The notes under the pieces are model-generated. The model made no database searches and had not been told where the DNA came from. It saw only the letters and a program-made list of their open reading frames with translations. A stretch of 64,000 nucleotides of DNA from positions 5,791,001 to 5,855,000 of the forward strand of contig JAYKKM010000047.1 in NCBI GenBank assembly GCA_035772405.1. Reading direction: 5' to 3'. The stretch is from Chrysogorgia sp. JL179-B06 (lineage: Eukaryota; Cnidaria; Anthozoa; Scleralcyonacea; Chrysogorgiidae). The translations under genes were made by a program, and so were the position numbers. Positions 11,526 through 22,535 of the stretch are shown here, piece by piece; position 1 is the stretch's first letter, and every line of letters starts with the position of its first letter.

Positions 11526-13800
11526 ACAAAAATTATATTTTTAGCAAAATTTTAGCAGATGTTTCATATAAATATCCCAAATTTAAAACATAATGCTATA
11601 ATGCTTTATTTTGAAAATAACAGCCGATTTTAATTTCAAATTTTACTACCGATAGTCTGTGATGTCATTTCGGGATTTATATGAAGTTTCACCTAAAATT
11701 TTGGTCATTGGTTTATAAGAATATATCAGTTCACTAGCTGTCTTGGACCCTCAGTCGGGCCTTCGGTCGATTTTCTATCTCACTTAATTGTGCATCTTAC
11801 ACAGCAAAAAGTCATTTTCTTATTAAGAAAATGTTTCTTATTTCAAGAATTATTAGTCTTTAAAACAAGAAAATAATTTTCTTAATTAAAGAAAAAATTC
11901 TTAAAATAAGAAATGAGATTTTCCAATTTCTTAAAATAAGAAAATGATTTTCTTGATAAGAAAAACAATTCTTAAAGTAAGAAATATTTTCCTTTTTCTT
12001 AAACTATTAAAGAAAATATTTTCTTGAAATAAGAAAATTATTTTATTTACAAGAAAAACAATATGTTAAAAAAGATAAGATTTCCATAAAAACAATTATT
12101 TTGAGATAATAAAAATTCACGAAATAAGAAAACCTGATCATGTAATTATTATATATTTTGTCATTTATTAAGTAAAAGCCTACCCAGAAAAATAGAATAT
12201 ATATTCATACACAAAAACAAATCGATTTTACTTAAAACGAGAACATATTTTCTTATCAATAATTAACCAAGATTAAATATGAATTTCTTGTCAAGATGAC
12301 AAGAATAATATTACCGACAATGAAATTTACTTGTAACAATAGCATATTTCTTAGTCAATTTCAACATACTCATTACCGCCGGTATATAACTGAAAGTGAA
12401 TAAACATTGCGCAAACGCGACGCGGAGTCGTCTTGGTGTCATTCGAGTTAGCCTAGCGGCTCGCCCCAATCCCCTCCCCCTCACCGGAGAGCTTTATAAA
12501 CCAGCAAGATATAAACCAGCAAGATACACTGGCTCGCTCAACTTGACATTATGCTGATATTATATATAATTTCTACTAGCCTCCTCCACAGGTAGCCTTC
12601 TGTGGCATCTTTAGCAATGTTTTGGGTGGGATTGCAGGGAAGTATAGGGATTGTGAAGGGATTGGTGAAGGGTATATGGACATTTCCCAGAGGTCCTAGC
12701 GAGTTAATGTTGCTGCCCCATATTTGAAATTTTGAATCTCTCGTGGTTTGTGTCTTGGATTCTTTATTGCTTTTTGTGTTACCAATTCTAAAGAAGTGGC
12801 TGATCATCAATTATTCGTCGATCTTACAAAATACTGGCTGCGAGGGTAAATACGGCAGTGATGCGTTTTCAGGCTTTCAGCAAAGTTCGAAGACGAAGGT
12901 AATATATTTATAGTAGATCAGAGTGAGACTTATATAGCTCCTAAATGCATCTGAACGTTTGAAGCAAATCAAATAGTTGTCCTGAACTTATCTTATCAAA
13001 ACCTTTGTCTTAGAGTATTCCATTGTGTGAGAAGAGTTATTTTTCAATTGAAATGTGGATAATCAAGTGTCTATTAATCAAAATAATTTGAATGATCGAG
13101 AAAGCCCATCCTTTATCTGGTCTCAGGAAACAAAACGGTATGTTATACAAATATTTATCGGGAATAACCGTTTATATAACCTTTTATTTGTTTGTGATAA
13201 TGATTAAGAGTATGAACAACAATCAACAAAAGGGAATTTCTAAGGTCATTTAAATCCTTGCTGAAAAGCACAAATTCAGAGAGTAATGGCATTGCTTTTA
13301 GAAGTGTTGTTATCATAATTTTTATGTATAAATTCAACTTCCAAACATTTGGCATTACTCAAAATATTTCTTCATGTGATATTGCATACCGGTTGTCAAG
13401 TAGTTATACATTTTTGATTTTTCATGGAATTAAAATGCATGTGGCAAACAAAGTGCCAAGTGAACCAGCTTAGACGATACATGGATGATTGTCAAGCTCA
13501 AATCCTTAGAAAATATCCCAGACAGGGATTGAACCTGTAACCGTCTGATTGCCTGTGACACGCTCTAATATCAAAACTCTTATGGAGATCGAAGGTCACA
13601 ATGATATACTGGTTTGATTGCTATATTCACTGCATATGCAAAATTCACTATATACCAGTAATACTTAGGAAACTGTCTGGGATTCATTTTCTGAGGATTT
13701 GAACTTGATGATCATCATGTATCGTAATACTAATAATAATCACTATTGTATATATTTGCATAACAAGATAGTTTAATGAGACTTATAATATTGTAACATT
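11526..13800. other. Gene-free interior with AAGAAA/TTTCTT hairpin-rich tract
   Basis: At 11815-12130 there is a dense run of TTTCTTAAAATAAGAAA-like inverted units able to form many alternative small hairpins. The rest (12130-13800) shows no coding signal; 12538-12810 has an open frame but no recognisable motif. A weak inverted pair lies at 13505-13700 (ATCCCAGACAG / CTGTCTGGGAT). Confidence 0.5.
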
Positions 13801-13807
13801 AAGTATA

Positions 13808-13942
13808 GGTTAGATAATGGTCACAAGTGTTCTATGGGATATAGAATCCCAAGAATTACAGTAGTTAGAAGGCCCCGAGTGTACTTCTATCTAATTCGAG
13901 GGACTCTGTATCCCATAGAGCATGAGGGATCATTATCTAACC
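13808..13942. mobile_element. Fold-back MITE, 135 bp
   Basis: Arms GGTTAGATAATGGTCACAAG and the inverse GGGATCATTATCTAACC, extended inward by TCTATGGGATA...TATCCCATAGA. The whole unit folds into one imperfect hairpin. Confidence 0.7.
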
Positions 13943-14041
13943 ATCTTAGAGAATGGTTGAAACCGCAAAGTAATTTTAACTGTTACTATTTATTTTTTGC
14001 CTCGCACATTTACCAGAACCATTGACTTATTGAATTCATTA

Positions 14042-14131
14042 GTGAACTCTACAGTATATAGAATCCACTGTGCTATGACAAAAGAAAACAAAAGATCTTT
14101 TAGTGGACTCTTTATACTATATAGAGTTCAC
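14042..14131. mobile_element. Fold-back MITE, 90 bp
   Basis: Arms GTGAACTCTACAGTATATAG and the inverse CTATATAGAGTTCAC, with an inner AATCCACT / AGTGGACT pair. No coding content. Confidence 0.65.
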
Positions 14132-14930
14132 TATTAACCTGTCTAATCATGAATTAAAGCACTATGGGTATAGAGCAGTGGAATACTCAACATGGATTGG
14201 TTGAGTGGTTGCAACCATTATCTAATTCTGTATTTTAATTAGGTTGTTTCTAGATGAAGTTGCCATTCCTGCTTAAATAAAACTAAGATAAGAGCAGCTG
14301 GAAAAATTTATTTAGCTTATTTTGGTAAGTTTGAGTTTATTTTATCAACTAATAAATTTTTTATTATGCTTGTGAAAGAGCATATACATAAAGTACTGTA
14401 TATACCTTCAAAAATCTGTATGATTTTTAAATAATTTGAAAATTTTTTCTCCTTACCGACAAAAACTGGGTGTTCAGTGGATGCACAGTACACCGACTTC
14501 ACCAACTCCTTGACTGGGGGTACCTGTTTATGTTTTAAGTTTGTCAAAGACTGTGTACACTCTGACAAATTTAAAACATTAACATGTAGCAGTACGGTAC
14601 TCCATCCTAGACTCAATGGTTAGATCATCTCACCTTGGTTTTCAGCCTACCATTATTTATGTTAAATTACCATCTAAAACTGTACTTTATTCACATTATT
14701 AAATAAGGAAGAATGGTGTTCTGGCTTGGTCAATATTTTCTTTAAATGCAAATGAGATGCCTTGAGAGAGAATCCTAAGTATACTAGGTATATTACTCCA
14801 GTGATGGATTTACAGGGGGGTATATGCACCCCCTGGCCTTGGCCAATAGGGGTGCAGTGAGGGTGCCAATTGCTTTGTCAAATTCAGTTTTTAGGTATCA
14901 TAGCTATCATATGATTCATACAGTAGATAT
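14132..14930. other. Gene-free stretch
   Basis: No convincing exon. 14317-14616 is open on the minus strand but lacks any domain. Around 14815 GGGGGGTATATGCACCCCC makes a short hairpin. Probably element interior or decayed repeat. Confidence 0.4.
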
Positions 14931-14933
14931 ATT

Positions 14934-15102
14934 GGGGCTTTCCAATTACACGGTCAGACCGGTCTGTCCGGCAATATTTTGCTAAATGGAACACGATACG
15001 TTTGAGGAGTGCGGCTGGTCTGCCTGGAAAATGTGGGCCTAATCAAGAGGAGGTCCATTCTGACCAGACTAACCAGTCTGACCGTGTAAATGGAAAGCCC
15101 CC
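14934..15102. mobile_element. MITE with GGGGCTTTCC ends, 169 bp
   Basis: Left end GGGGCTTTCCAATTACACGG, right end the inverse of GGGGGCTTTCCATTTACACGG; about 35 bp of arms include GGTCAGACCGGTCTG / CCAGTCTGACC. TCATATGATTCATA motifs lie on both sides, but I could not fix the target duplication. hAT-type is possible. Confidence 0.7.
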
Positions 15103-16148
15103 TATGATTCATATATTAGCTATCATATGATTCATAGGTATTAATAGGTATAAAAAAATGTTCTGGTGGGCTTTGCTCCACCAGACCCCTGCTGTAGCTG
15201 CCTCAGGGGCACTCCACCCTGCCTCGGTCATGCCCCACGCCTCAGGATCTAACTTCACTAGCACCCCCTACCAGATCAAGCTGGATCAATCACTGTATTA
15301 CTCATTTAGTTTTTCTTTTTGTGCAGATTTATGTTGCAAGGTATCTCATTTGCATCTTTCAAAAACTAGGATATTTCTACAATAAGATGAGATATTGACA
15401 ACAAGCGAGCATGCTATTCGTCATCATTTTGAGAGTACTTCTAAGCAAAATGCAAAATTGGGATGTATGATTTTCATCTTATTGTCCCTTCAACAAAATT
15501 GTGTTTAAAAAATGGACAAATTTTAATTAGTACGGTACTGGATAAGTTGTTTTGTGATGTTTTGTTGTCTGAATAGATTGATATAATATAACAAAACATT
15601 TAATGTCTGCACGTTTGGAAAAGTAGTTAGTTTTGTTTTCCATCCAGGTTCTAACACAACTCATTCCTAGACATTGTATGATATTAAAATATAATTAGAA
15701 AATCATTTGTTTCTATTTACAGTACTAAACTAATATTTGTTTCTTTTAAGGATTATGAAGATCCAGATTAGATACATGGAGTACAAAACAAGTGGGGAAT
15801 GTACCAGTGCTGGTATTTGATAAATATTTTGTATATGTAATTGTGGAAAAAGGATCTTATTCAAAACTGATGTTAGAGATTTGAAGGAAGCTACTGTGGG
15901 GTTTTTGGCATCTTTCTACCTGTTAGATTTTGACTATCCAAAGCAAAACAAGATAGGGATGAATGCCACAAGACATTGCTGCCCCTTTTAATGGATGCTC
16001 AAAGCATATAAACATTATAAAAGTGACATTTAGTCTATGTGACAAACAACATAGATTTTATTATGTAGACCTGTAGTTTTCAAACTTTTATTAGACTAAA
16101 AGTAAGCATGTATTTCAAGCAAACTCAATAGTACAACAAAAGTGTGCA
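15103..16148. other. Gene-free stretch
   Basis: No domain or spliced gene seen. 15158-15385 is open but reads as low-complexity non-coding. The rest is AT-rich unique DNA. Confidence 0.4.
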
Positions 16149-16149
16149 A

Positions 16150-16379
16150 TAAGAATGGTAATAGGTGTGTTATGGTACTTCAGGAAAATACTTGTTTTAA
16201 TGACAAGAGAACATTGAATTTGCTTACACAAATCAAAATATAAAAGGTCCTTCATCACAGAAAACATCTCTCTGACAAAGGGCATTTACTTGAAACATAC
16301 CAGCTTGTATACCATTAACATCATGAGATAAAAACCAGTATTTTCCTGAAGTACCACAATATACCTATGACCATTATTA
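16150..16379. mobile_element. Inverted-repeat element, about 230 bp
   Basis: Arms of ~42 bp: 16150-16191 includes TTATGGTACTTCAGGAAAATACT, and 16338-16379 is its inverse with a few changes (AGTATTTTCCTGAAGTACCACAAT). Non-coding centre; MITE-like. Confidence 0.65.
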
Positions 16380-16429
16380 TGAATGTATTTAATTGTCAAA
16401 TACTAGAGCATATATCACTGTGTCATATA

Positions 16430-16496
16430 ATGAAGATGATGCTCTCATATTAGTGACCATATAATATGGTCACTAATATGAGAGCATCATCTTCAT
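16430..16496. repeat. Perfect 67-nt palindrome
   Basis: 33-bp arms around a single unpaired base: ATGAAGATGATGCTCTCAT... on the left and its exact inverse ending ATGATCTTCAT-type on the right, meeting at ACCATATAATATGGT. Perfect arms imply a recent origin or active maintenance. Confidence 0.85.
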
Positions 16497-16660
16497 CAGT
16501 GAAATAATAATGTATGCTGAATTAACATCAGGCTAAAACCACAATAGTCATTTCTATTTACACTTGTGAATTTGTTATACTGTTGTAGAAATGTCTTGAT
16601 GTATAATTTCAAAATATCATAAACCCAAGTACCAGCATTCCACCTGCTTCCAACTTGACT

Positions 16661-16740
16661 TGTAGCTCAAGCAGTAGAGCGTCAGACTAGTATACCATAT
16701 ATTATACTATATAAGGTCATGGCAGTTCAAACTCCAACCG
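16661..16740 (+). repeat. tRNA-like sequence, probable SINE head
   Basis: TAGCTCAAGCAGTAGAGCG matches a tRNA D-arm/box A and GGCAGTTCAAACTCC matches the T-arm/box B, at tRNA spacing except for an inserted ATATTATACTATATA palindrome between them. The acceptor stem is poor, so a tRNA-derived SINE fragment is likelier than a gene. Confidence 0.45.
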
Positions 16741-16966
16741 GGCCAATTAAGTATGGGTTTCCCTAAGGTTGTTTATCAAAATGGGATTTTTTACTGGAAT
16801 TATCAATTAACTTTATTGAAATTGTAAGTTTTTATTCCTGTAGAAATTAATTGAATAAATCATTTGGTTAACTAACATTTTTGTCTCAATTGTTGCTTTT
16901 CAATTTGTGTAATTGGCAGGATATCTACCGTATATACCTGTAGTATCTCCAATATGGATTTTGTAT

Positions 16967-17125
16967 AGGATCCTATAGGAATTCCTATACGATCCTATAA
17001 GAATTCCTATAGGATCCTATATGAATTCCTATAGGACCCTATAAGAATTCCTATAGGATCCTATAGACTCACGGGCCAATTTCCAATAGGATCCTATAGG
17101 AATTTATAGTTAAGTTCCTATAGGA
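16967..17125 (-). repeat. Right CCTATAGGAATTCC palindrome array
   Basis: Tandem TCCTATAGGAATTCCTATAGGATCC units, the partner of 11356-11525; the inner element ends at GTAAGGG (17146). Confidence 0.8.
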
Positions 17126-17146
17126 ATAACTTTTGGTTTTTTTGTA

Positions 17147-17376
17147 AGGGAAATAGCACCATAATCAAGTGCTATATTAACACTAAGGTGTAAGTGCTAA
17201 AATAACACTTAAATCCGGGTTATTATGACACCAAAAATGGTGCTATTTTAGCACTTCGCAAGGTGCTAAATTGACACCTTAAATAGAGGTGTTAAAATAG
17301 CACCCCAAAAGGTGCTATTCTGTACCTTTTTATTTAACACCACTTTTGGTGCTAAATTAACACCCTAAAATTAACA
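17147..17376 (-). repeat. Right terminal array of GTGCTA palindromes
   Basis: About ten copies of AGTGCTAAAATAACACT-like palindromes, ending AAAATTAACA at the BEL boundary. Inverted partner of 9640-9905. Confidence 0.75.
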
Positions 17377-18177
17377 GGCTGGGTGGTTGCTCTTCCAGGG
17401 AAGGCCAGTCTCGTACCATCCCTGGGGACTACGTTTTAGCTGTTCCTTGAATTCTTGGTATACTTCTTGTTGGTCATCGGTTAGCGAATCAGCTAAACCA
17501 AGCACATCCAGGCTGCAAAGCTGTTCGTATTCGGTACTCATAGATTTGGTAAGTAGAAGTGGAGTAGTATCTACTTCTCGGCCGGGTGAAATGATTGTCC
17601 ACCCCAGTAGGGTTTTCTCTGCCACTGGTTGGCCAGGCAATCCTACTCTTGGTGCTGTTTTTGTTTTGATCGCTGCGTATTCACTGGCACCGAGCACCAT
17701 GTGAATAGCTAGATGTTGATTGACGTCGACGTCGTTAACCCATACTCCATCGAGATGCGAGTATTTCTTCAACAAGGTCTTGTAATCTGGGTTATCTACA
17801 TGCATCAACTGTGGTTTGTCTACCTTGGTTACATTGATATCCATGGTAAAGTCACCGTCTATTGATTTGATCTTAGCACTGTAGATTTCTACTTTCATGG
17901 TTGTTGAACCAAGCATCATCTCTATTCGTTTGGTTTTTGTTTCTGTCGGCCGTTTACGAAGGGCGTTGATCAGCTTTGCAGAAGCATAGGAGCTTCCAGC
18001 CCCTGTATCGAGTAGAGCTCTTGTCTTGACACCGTCTACTTCTAATAATACGACTGGATATATCACTTCACTATCATCGTCTTGATGCGCTGATAACAAC
18101 TCTCGTTTGGCTTCGATTTCGCAGATTGACGTATGGTGTCTTCTCGCACAATTTCTACAGGTGGTTGTTCTGCGACA
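17377..18177 (-). pseudogene. BEL/Pao aspartic protease region
   Basis: The minus strand reads a zinc knuckle (CRNCARRHHTSIC) and then VVLLEVDGVKTRALLDTGAGSSYAS, a retroviral-type aspartic protease with DTGA active site (DUF1758 family). The frame continues through AVEKTLLGWTI-type sequence to WYETGLPWKSNHP, the usual linker to the RT, where it is cut by the nested element. Confidence 0.88.
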
Positions 18178-18986
18178 TTAAGCAGCTCGATGCGATTCTC
18201 GATGTGCTAGTATCTTCTTACGGTCTGTTGGCTTGCTTATAACTGAACAAGCAGTCGACTTATGCTCCTTGGATTCACAGTATACACATGCGTGTGGTTT
18301 CGTTTGGTCATTCTTCTGCTGGGTGTTAAATGCTTTACCCGGTTTGTCACGTCGTTTTTCCTCTTGGTTATTCTCAATTGGGTTTCGTTCAGTCCAGTCT
18401 CGTAGAGCTTCGCATAGTTGATTGAATGTCCATTCTTTCCACTTCGGGTCGGTTCGCACCAAATCTCCGCGTATCGCCGGAAGTTTGTTGAGTGTCATCC
18501 TGACGTATCCATTTACGTCGCTCAGCTTGTTTAGAGTTTCGAGCGATTGCACGTTGTATCGAAGTTTCTCGAAGAACGAATGAATTTTTGCTGGTTGAGA
18601 TCCGTTGATTGTCTGAAGCGCAATAATTTCTTCAATTATTGAATTAGTTGTTGTTGTAATTTCATTTGCTCTGGTTCGAAATCAAGTTGCGCGGTTTTCT
18701 TTTTCGCGTCTTCAGCATCTTCAACCGCGTTGTTTACGTCTCGAATGTATTTTGTTATTTTCCGCACTTGGTTGTCTGCATATTCAAATTGCTGGTCAAT
18801 TTCTTCGCTCCAGTTCCTAACATCGTCTACGCTCGCCCCTTCGTTAAATTTCTGTTCTTCGATAAGTTCTTTGGCTTCGTTTGTTGCTTTGATCATAGTC
18901 TTTATCGAAGAACGTAGTCTCTCCAAGACGGCCTCGATGTCTGCTTTGGCGATTGCAGAGTCCGTCTTCTCGGCCGTAAAGGTCAA
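18178..18986 (-). pseudogene. BEL/Pao Gag remains
   Basis: The start of Gag (from about 18986) is a charged coiled coil (AVLERLRSSIKTMIKATNEA). A stop at 18636-18638 and a frame change follow, then SLETLNKLSDVNGYVRMTLN and a zinc knuckle CVYCESKEHKSTAC. The central DUF1759 part of usual length is missing, so there is an internal deletion as well as the frameshift. Confidence 0.8.
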
Positions 18987-19099
18987 AAGTTTTAATTTCC
19001 CTTGTAGTTTGGGACCTTGATCTATGGAAAGCCATTCGTTTCAAAATTGTGTCTTAGTATACGAGGCTTTTCTGCGCGTATAGTTGTACCTTTGCACAG

Positions 19100-19300
19100 T
19101 TTTGTACGCGTATATACGCGTATTTTTTGTACGCGTTTATACGCGTATTTTTGTACGCGTATATACGCGTATTTCTGTACGCGTATACACGCGTATTTGT
19201 GTACGCGTATATACGTGTATTTTTGTACGCGTATATACGCGTGTTTATTGTACGCGTATATTCGCGTGTTTTTTTTGTACGCGTATATGCGCATGCGCGT
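19100..19300. repeat. TACGCGTATA minisatellite
   Basis: About nine copies of a 23-25-bp unit TGTACGCGTATATACGCGTATTT. Each unit holds the palindrome TACGCGTA and so is CpG-rich in an AT-rich setting. It sits just upstream of BEL Gag, possibly in its 5' leader or LTR. Confidence 0.85.
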
Positions 19301-19373
19301 CCACTGGAGAGTACAAAATTGTTTCGCGTATAAACTGTATTAAAACTTTCGCTCGATGTATTGAGAATTAAAG

Positions 19374-19737
19374 ATGATGCGTGAAAACTCTTCTCTTGGG
19401 CCAGCTCCTAGGGTGCTAATCCGTTGCGTCGGACAAAAACACAGTGGGACGGTAAGTGATTTGATACAAATATAGCAATAAAATTGTGTTGTTTTAATAT
19501 TTTTATGTTGGGGGATGTATTATTATTTCCCTAGTATATGGCGATTCCCGCCACTTTAGAAGCCATGAAGATGGACTTGGGTATCCTAGATAGCCCTGAA
19601 GTGAAAATATTTAATGAGGATCTGGGTTTACTAAAAGATCTAACTCTTCTACGGTATTTAAAACTTATAAAATATGTTGTTTAATAATATTTATATAATA
19701 TGTAGTTTGCTACGTTTGAAATTAATATTTCAATATA

Positions 19738-19777
<40 letters not shown>

Positions 19778-22150
19778 TTTTCTGTATACTTGTCTAGAGA
19801 TGGTGATATCCTTTATTTTGGAACTCCTCCAAAAGAAAATAAGGAACAGTCTGGTAAGTCACCTGGGTGGAACTAGGGATGAATCTCAATTTGTGTAATG
19901 GTAATTATCCCTTATCCATGCAAGAGAGAATAAGTGTAGCATTACCAATGACCCAACCATTAATTTATTTCTCTTAATTGCCATGTTTAATTAATTCAAC
20001 CTATTATATTTTCTGAATCATTTTCATTTTCCAATACTGGTGAGAGTTCTTGTCCAATGCAAATGCTAGTATCTTATTGGCCACTTAACTGATACCTAAT
20101 GGAATCTAATGGTTGTTAGTAGAAACTGACGATGGTCTATTACAAATGCTGCATTCTGATTGGCTACTCAACCGTTGTCTATTCGTGATAGACAACGTTT
20201 GGGAAACGCGCTCAAAACAATGGCAGAAAAATATCGTTTTTGGGAGGTTTTAGATGAGTTTTTTGATAATTTTTTGGAGAATGCATGATTTGTAATAGTC
20301 CACTAATTTGTTTCTACTAAAACAATTAGACAACTCGTCCTCGTTGTCTATGAGCGAATAGTCAACTCAGGCTTCGCCTTCGTTGACTATTCGCTCATAG
20401 ACAACTCGGACTCGTTGTCTAATTGTTAAATAGACGTTGACAGTAGAATTTGTTAGTAATATGCAGTACCTATTAAATATTTATTTTAATGATTTTTTTG
20501 TTTAATAATATTAATACATTATAGTAAATGATGCTCTACGTAGTATGTTTGGTGGACAGCAAAAACCACAACTTGGGAATATCAGTGGCATCATGAGTAG
20601 CTATAACCAACATGGGTCATCTAATATTCCTCGAAGGCACAAAGGAAGATCTGCATCACGGTATAGACCATACACCCAAGTAAGACCCAGCAAACGTAAA
20701 GTAGTCCAGTTACTTAAGAAAAAAAGAGCATCAAGCTCCAGAGAAATATCAGAGCCTTGGTCATACAAGAATTTTGAAGAAATTTGGGAAGGAAATATAG
20801 AGTATACAGATCAAACACCAGAATGTGACATTTTGGCATATATATGTACTGCATTTAATTCTCAACCATCTGCAAATAAAGCAAATATCAGTGAACTGAA
20901 AGCAGAAGAACTTCGTTTTGTTCACAGGAAAAATGGAAAATTGACAACAAGGTGCTCTGCAACTTATGATGGAGCAGGTATTCAGTGTAATTATAGACAA
21001 GGAATTGTTTATATGATGCTTGTACAGGAAGATCTACAATATTCACCAGCAACATCTGGATTAATGGACTCGATTCATCCATGTGTAAGCTTTTTGGTTT
21101 ATATAATAGTATGTTGGGCCAGCAGCATCCAACATTATCCAATATGCAACATGTTGGACCTGTTTTGACACTATGTTGGAATATGTTGGTATATGTTGGC
21201 TGACTTTGGGGCACAATGAGATTGTTTCTTGTATTTTTATTTGCCTCAAGTATTTCCTATTGCTTCATACATCTTGAGAGCATGGGAGGGCCCAATATTG
21301 CACTCCCATCAGAATTTGACAAATGCTACAAAATTAGCACTGTCAACATTTTGCAAATATGATGTAGTACATACAGGTATATGCATCCATCTGACCCATT
21401 ATGGCATGTGTGCTCATCTGCTCTATCATGACCTTCAACAGTACTTTCAGGCCAGAACAAAAATCCAGGAACTGCTCCTGGATTTAACCACTGGTGGTTG
21501 TCAGAGTGGTGGTCGGCTCAACCCAAATTTCTTTATGATGCAAATTTTCATTTTAAAAATAATTGAGCATTTTACTGTACATGTGTACCTAATTATATTA
21601 CCTCTTTTACCTAATTATATTACCTCTTTTACCTAATATGTTTCTGCTTTATTAGCAAACAAATGTGGTTCCATTGGAGTCCCCAACTTCATCAAAGGTG
21701 AACAATTCATTACCTGTAACATCAACTCAAACACCTTTAATCACCATTTACAATACACCAACTTCATGTATGATGAATAATTCATTACAAGGAGCATCCA
21801 CTCAAACATCCTTGATCACCACTGGCCAAACACCAACTGCATCTAATGTGAACAGTTCTTTACCTAAAACATCCACCGATATAACTGTAATGATCACCAT
21901 TGAAGACTCCTTATGTGAAGATATTAAAAGTGAGTACAGCTCTATATATATTATTATTTTTCTGTACCACTTACAATACCAGTACATTTATTTCAGTACT
22001 AAACTTCTGATATTACTCCTGTCAATAACCCCTCAAATTTCAAACCAATTAATTTAAAGTGACTACATTTTATTTTTGTTCTGTTATTTAGGACATGTGA
22101 TTGAAGCTGGTTTCTCATCAGAAGATGTTGACAAAGGAATTTTGGCATGT
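19374..22150 (+). CDS. Six-exon gene of unknown function, 3' end missing
   Basis: Exons 19374-19451, 19535-19653, 19798-19853, 20525-21084, 21656-21929 and 22092-22150 agree in phase with GT/AG signals. Exon 4 encodes a basic Arg/Ser/Lys tract (SASRYRPYTQVRPSKRK) and then a conserved-looking block with YKNFEEIW and CDILAYICTAF. Exon 5 encodes three copies of a 22-residue Thr/Ser repeat (TPTSSKVNNSLPVTST...). Exon 6 reads VIEAGFSSEDVDKGILAC, helix-like. The final donor leads into the Tc1 element at 22279 and no further exon follows. The layout recalls cnidarian HECT-ligase-like genes, but no HECT domain is present, so I assign no function. Confidence 0.5.
20120..20445. mobile_element. Fold-back element inside an intron
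   Basis: Ends ACTGACGATGGTCTATT and the inverse AATAGACGTTGACAGT. The right half is a ~45-bp-stem hairpin (20326-20429) made of TTAGACAAC, GTTGTCTATGAGCGAATAG and inverses. The left half carries a short open stretch beginning MAEKYRFWEVLDEFF, perhaps the 5' coding tip of an autonomous relative. Confidence 0.6.
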
Positions 22151-22299
22151 GTATGTAATATCCATAAGTTAAATTTATTTAAACAATGATAATTATTTTT
22201 ATCTACTGTTCTTTGTATGATGAAAACATTTAAACTCATTATTTTCACAAATTTTAATTACAAATAAAATCTGTAGTACAGTACTGCTCAGAAATAACC

Positions 22300-22492
22300 T
22301 AACAAAAACCGCGGTTGAACCTAGGTCGAACCTAGGTCGAACCTAGGTCGAACCTAAGTCGAACCTAAGTCGAACCTAGGTCGAACCTAGGTCGAACCTA
22401 GGTCGAACCTAGGTCGAACCTAGGTCGAACCTAGGTCGAACCTAGGTCGAACCTAAGTCGAACCTAAGGTCGAACCTAGGTTAGGTCGAATC
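22300..22492. repeat. 11-bp minisatellite CCTAGGTCGAA
   Basis: About 16 tandem copies with few variants (CCTAAGTCGAA), directly inside the left TIR. Confidence 0.92.
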
Positions 22493-22535
22493 TAGAGACT
22501 GTTCGCCTTCGCCATTCGCCAACGTCGTTTGTAAA

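Larger units (their letters stand above)
11356..17146. mobile_element. Inner element with CCTATAGGA palindrome arrays and CCCTTAC ends
   Basis: The left end CCCTTACGAAAAAA (11356) leads into an array of TCCTATAGGAATTCC-type palindromes to ~11525; the right end is the inverse, with the array at 16967-17125 and TTTTTTTGTAAGGG to 17146. The architecture copies the outer element: a short terminus, then palindromic binding-site-like repeats. The interior has no long reading frame, only smaller fold-back elements. No target duplication is clear. Confidence 0.6.
9635..17376. mobile_element. Nested DNA element with arrays of GTGCTA palindromes at both ends
   Basis: Both ends start TGTTAATTT and run for 230-270 bp through arrays of short palindromes such as GGTGCTAAATTAACACC (9640-9905 and 17147-17376, inverted). 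The left part holds an intact spliced gene; a second palindrome-ended element fills most of the interior. No target duplication is visible and BEL codons are missing at the site. No transposase was found, so it is probably non-autonomous. Superfamily unknown. Confidence 0.65.
1..19020 (-). mobile_element. BEL/Pao LTR retrotransposon, nested and broken
   Basis: Minus-strand BEL/Pao element read from about 19.0 kb leftward to beyond position 1: gag, protease, reverse transcriptase, RNase H and integrase occur in BEL order. It is split by the DNA element at 233-7122, the 5S-derived SINE at 8761-9112 and the nested element at 9635-17376. Stops, frameshifts and a gag deletion show it is dead. The 3' LTR lies outside the window; I could not define a 5' LTR, which should lie right of 19020. 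Confidence 0.9.

Noticed and set aside
19374..22150. HECT E3 ligase gene
   Set aside because: General resemblance of the N-terminal region only; no HECT domain in the window.
22300..22492. CRISPR array
   Set aside because: 11-bp head-to-tail repeats without spacers in eukaryotic DNA; it is a minisatellite.
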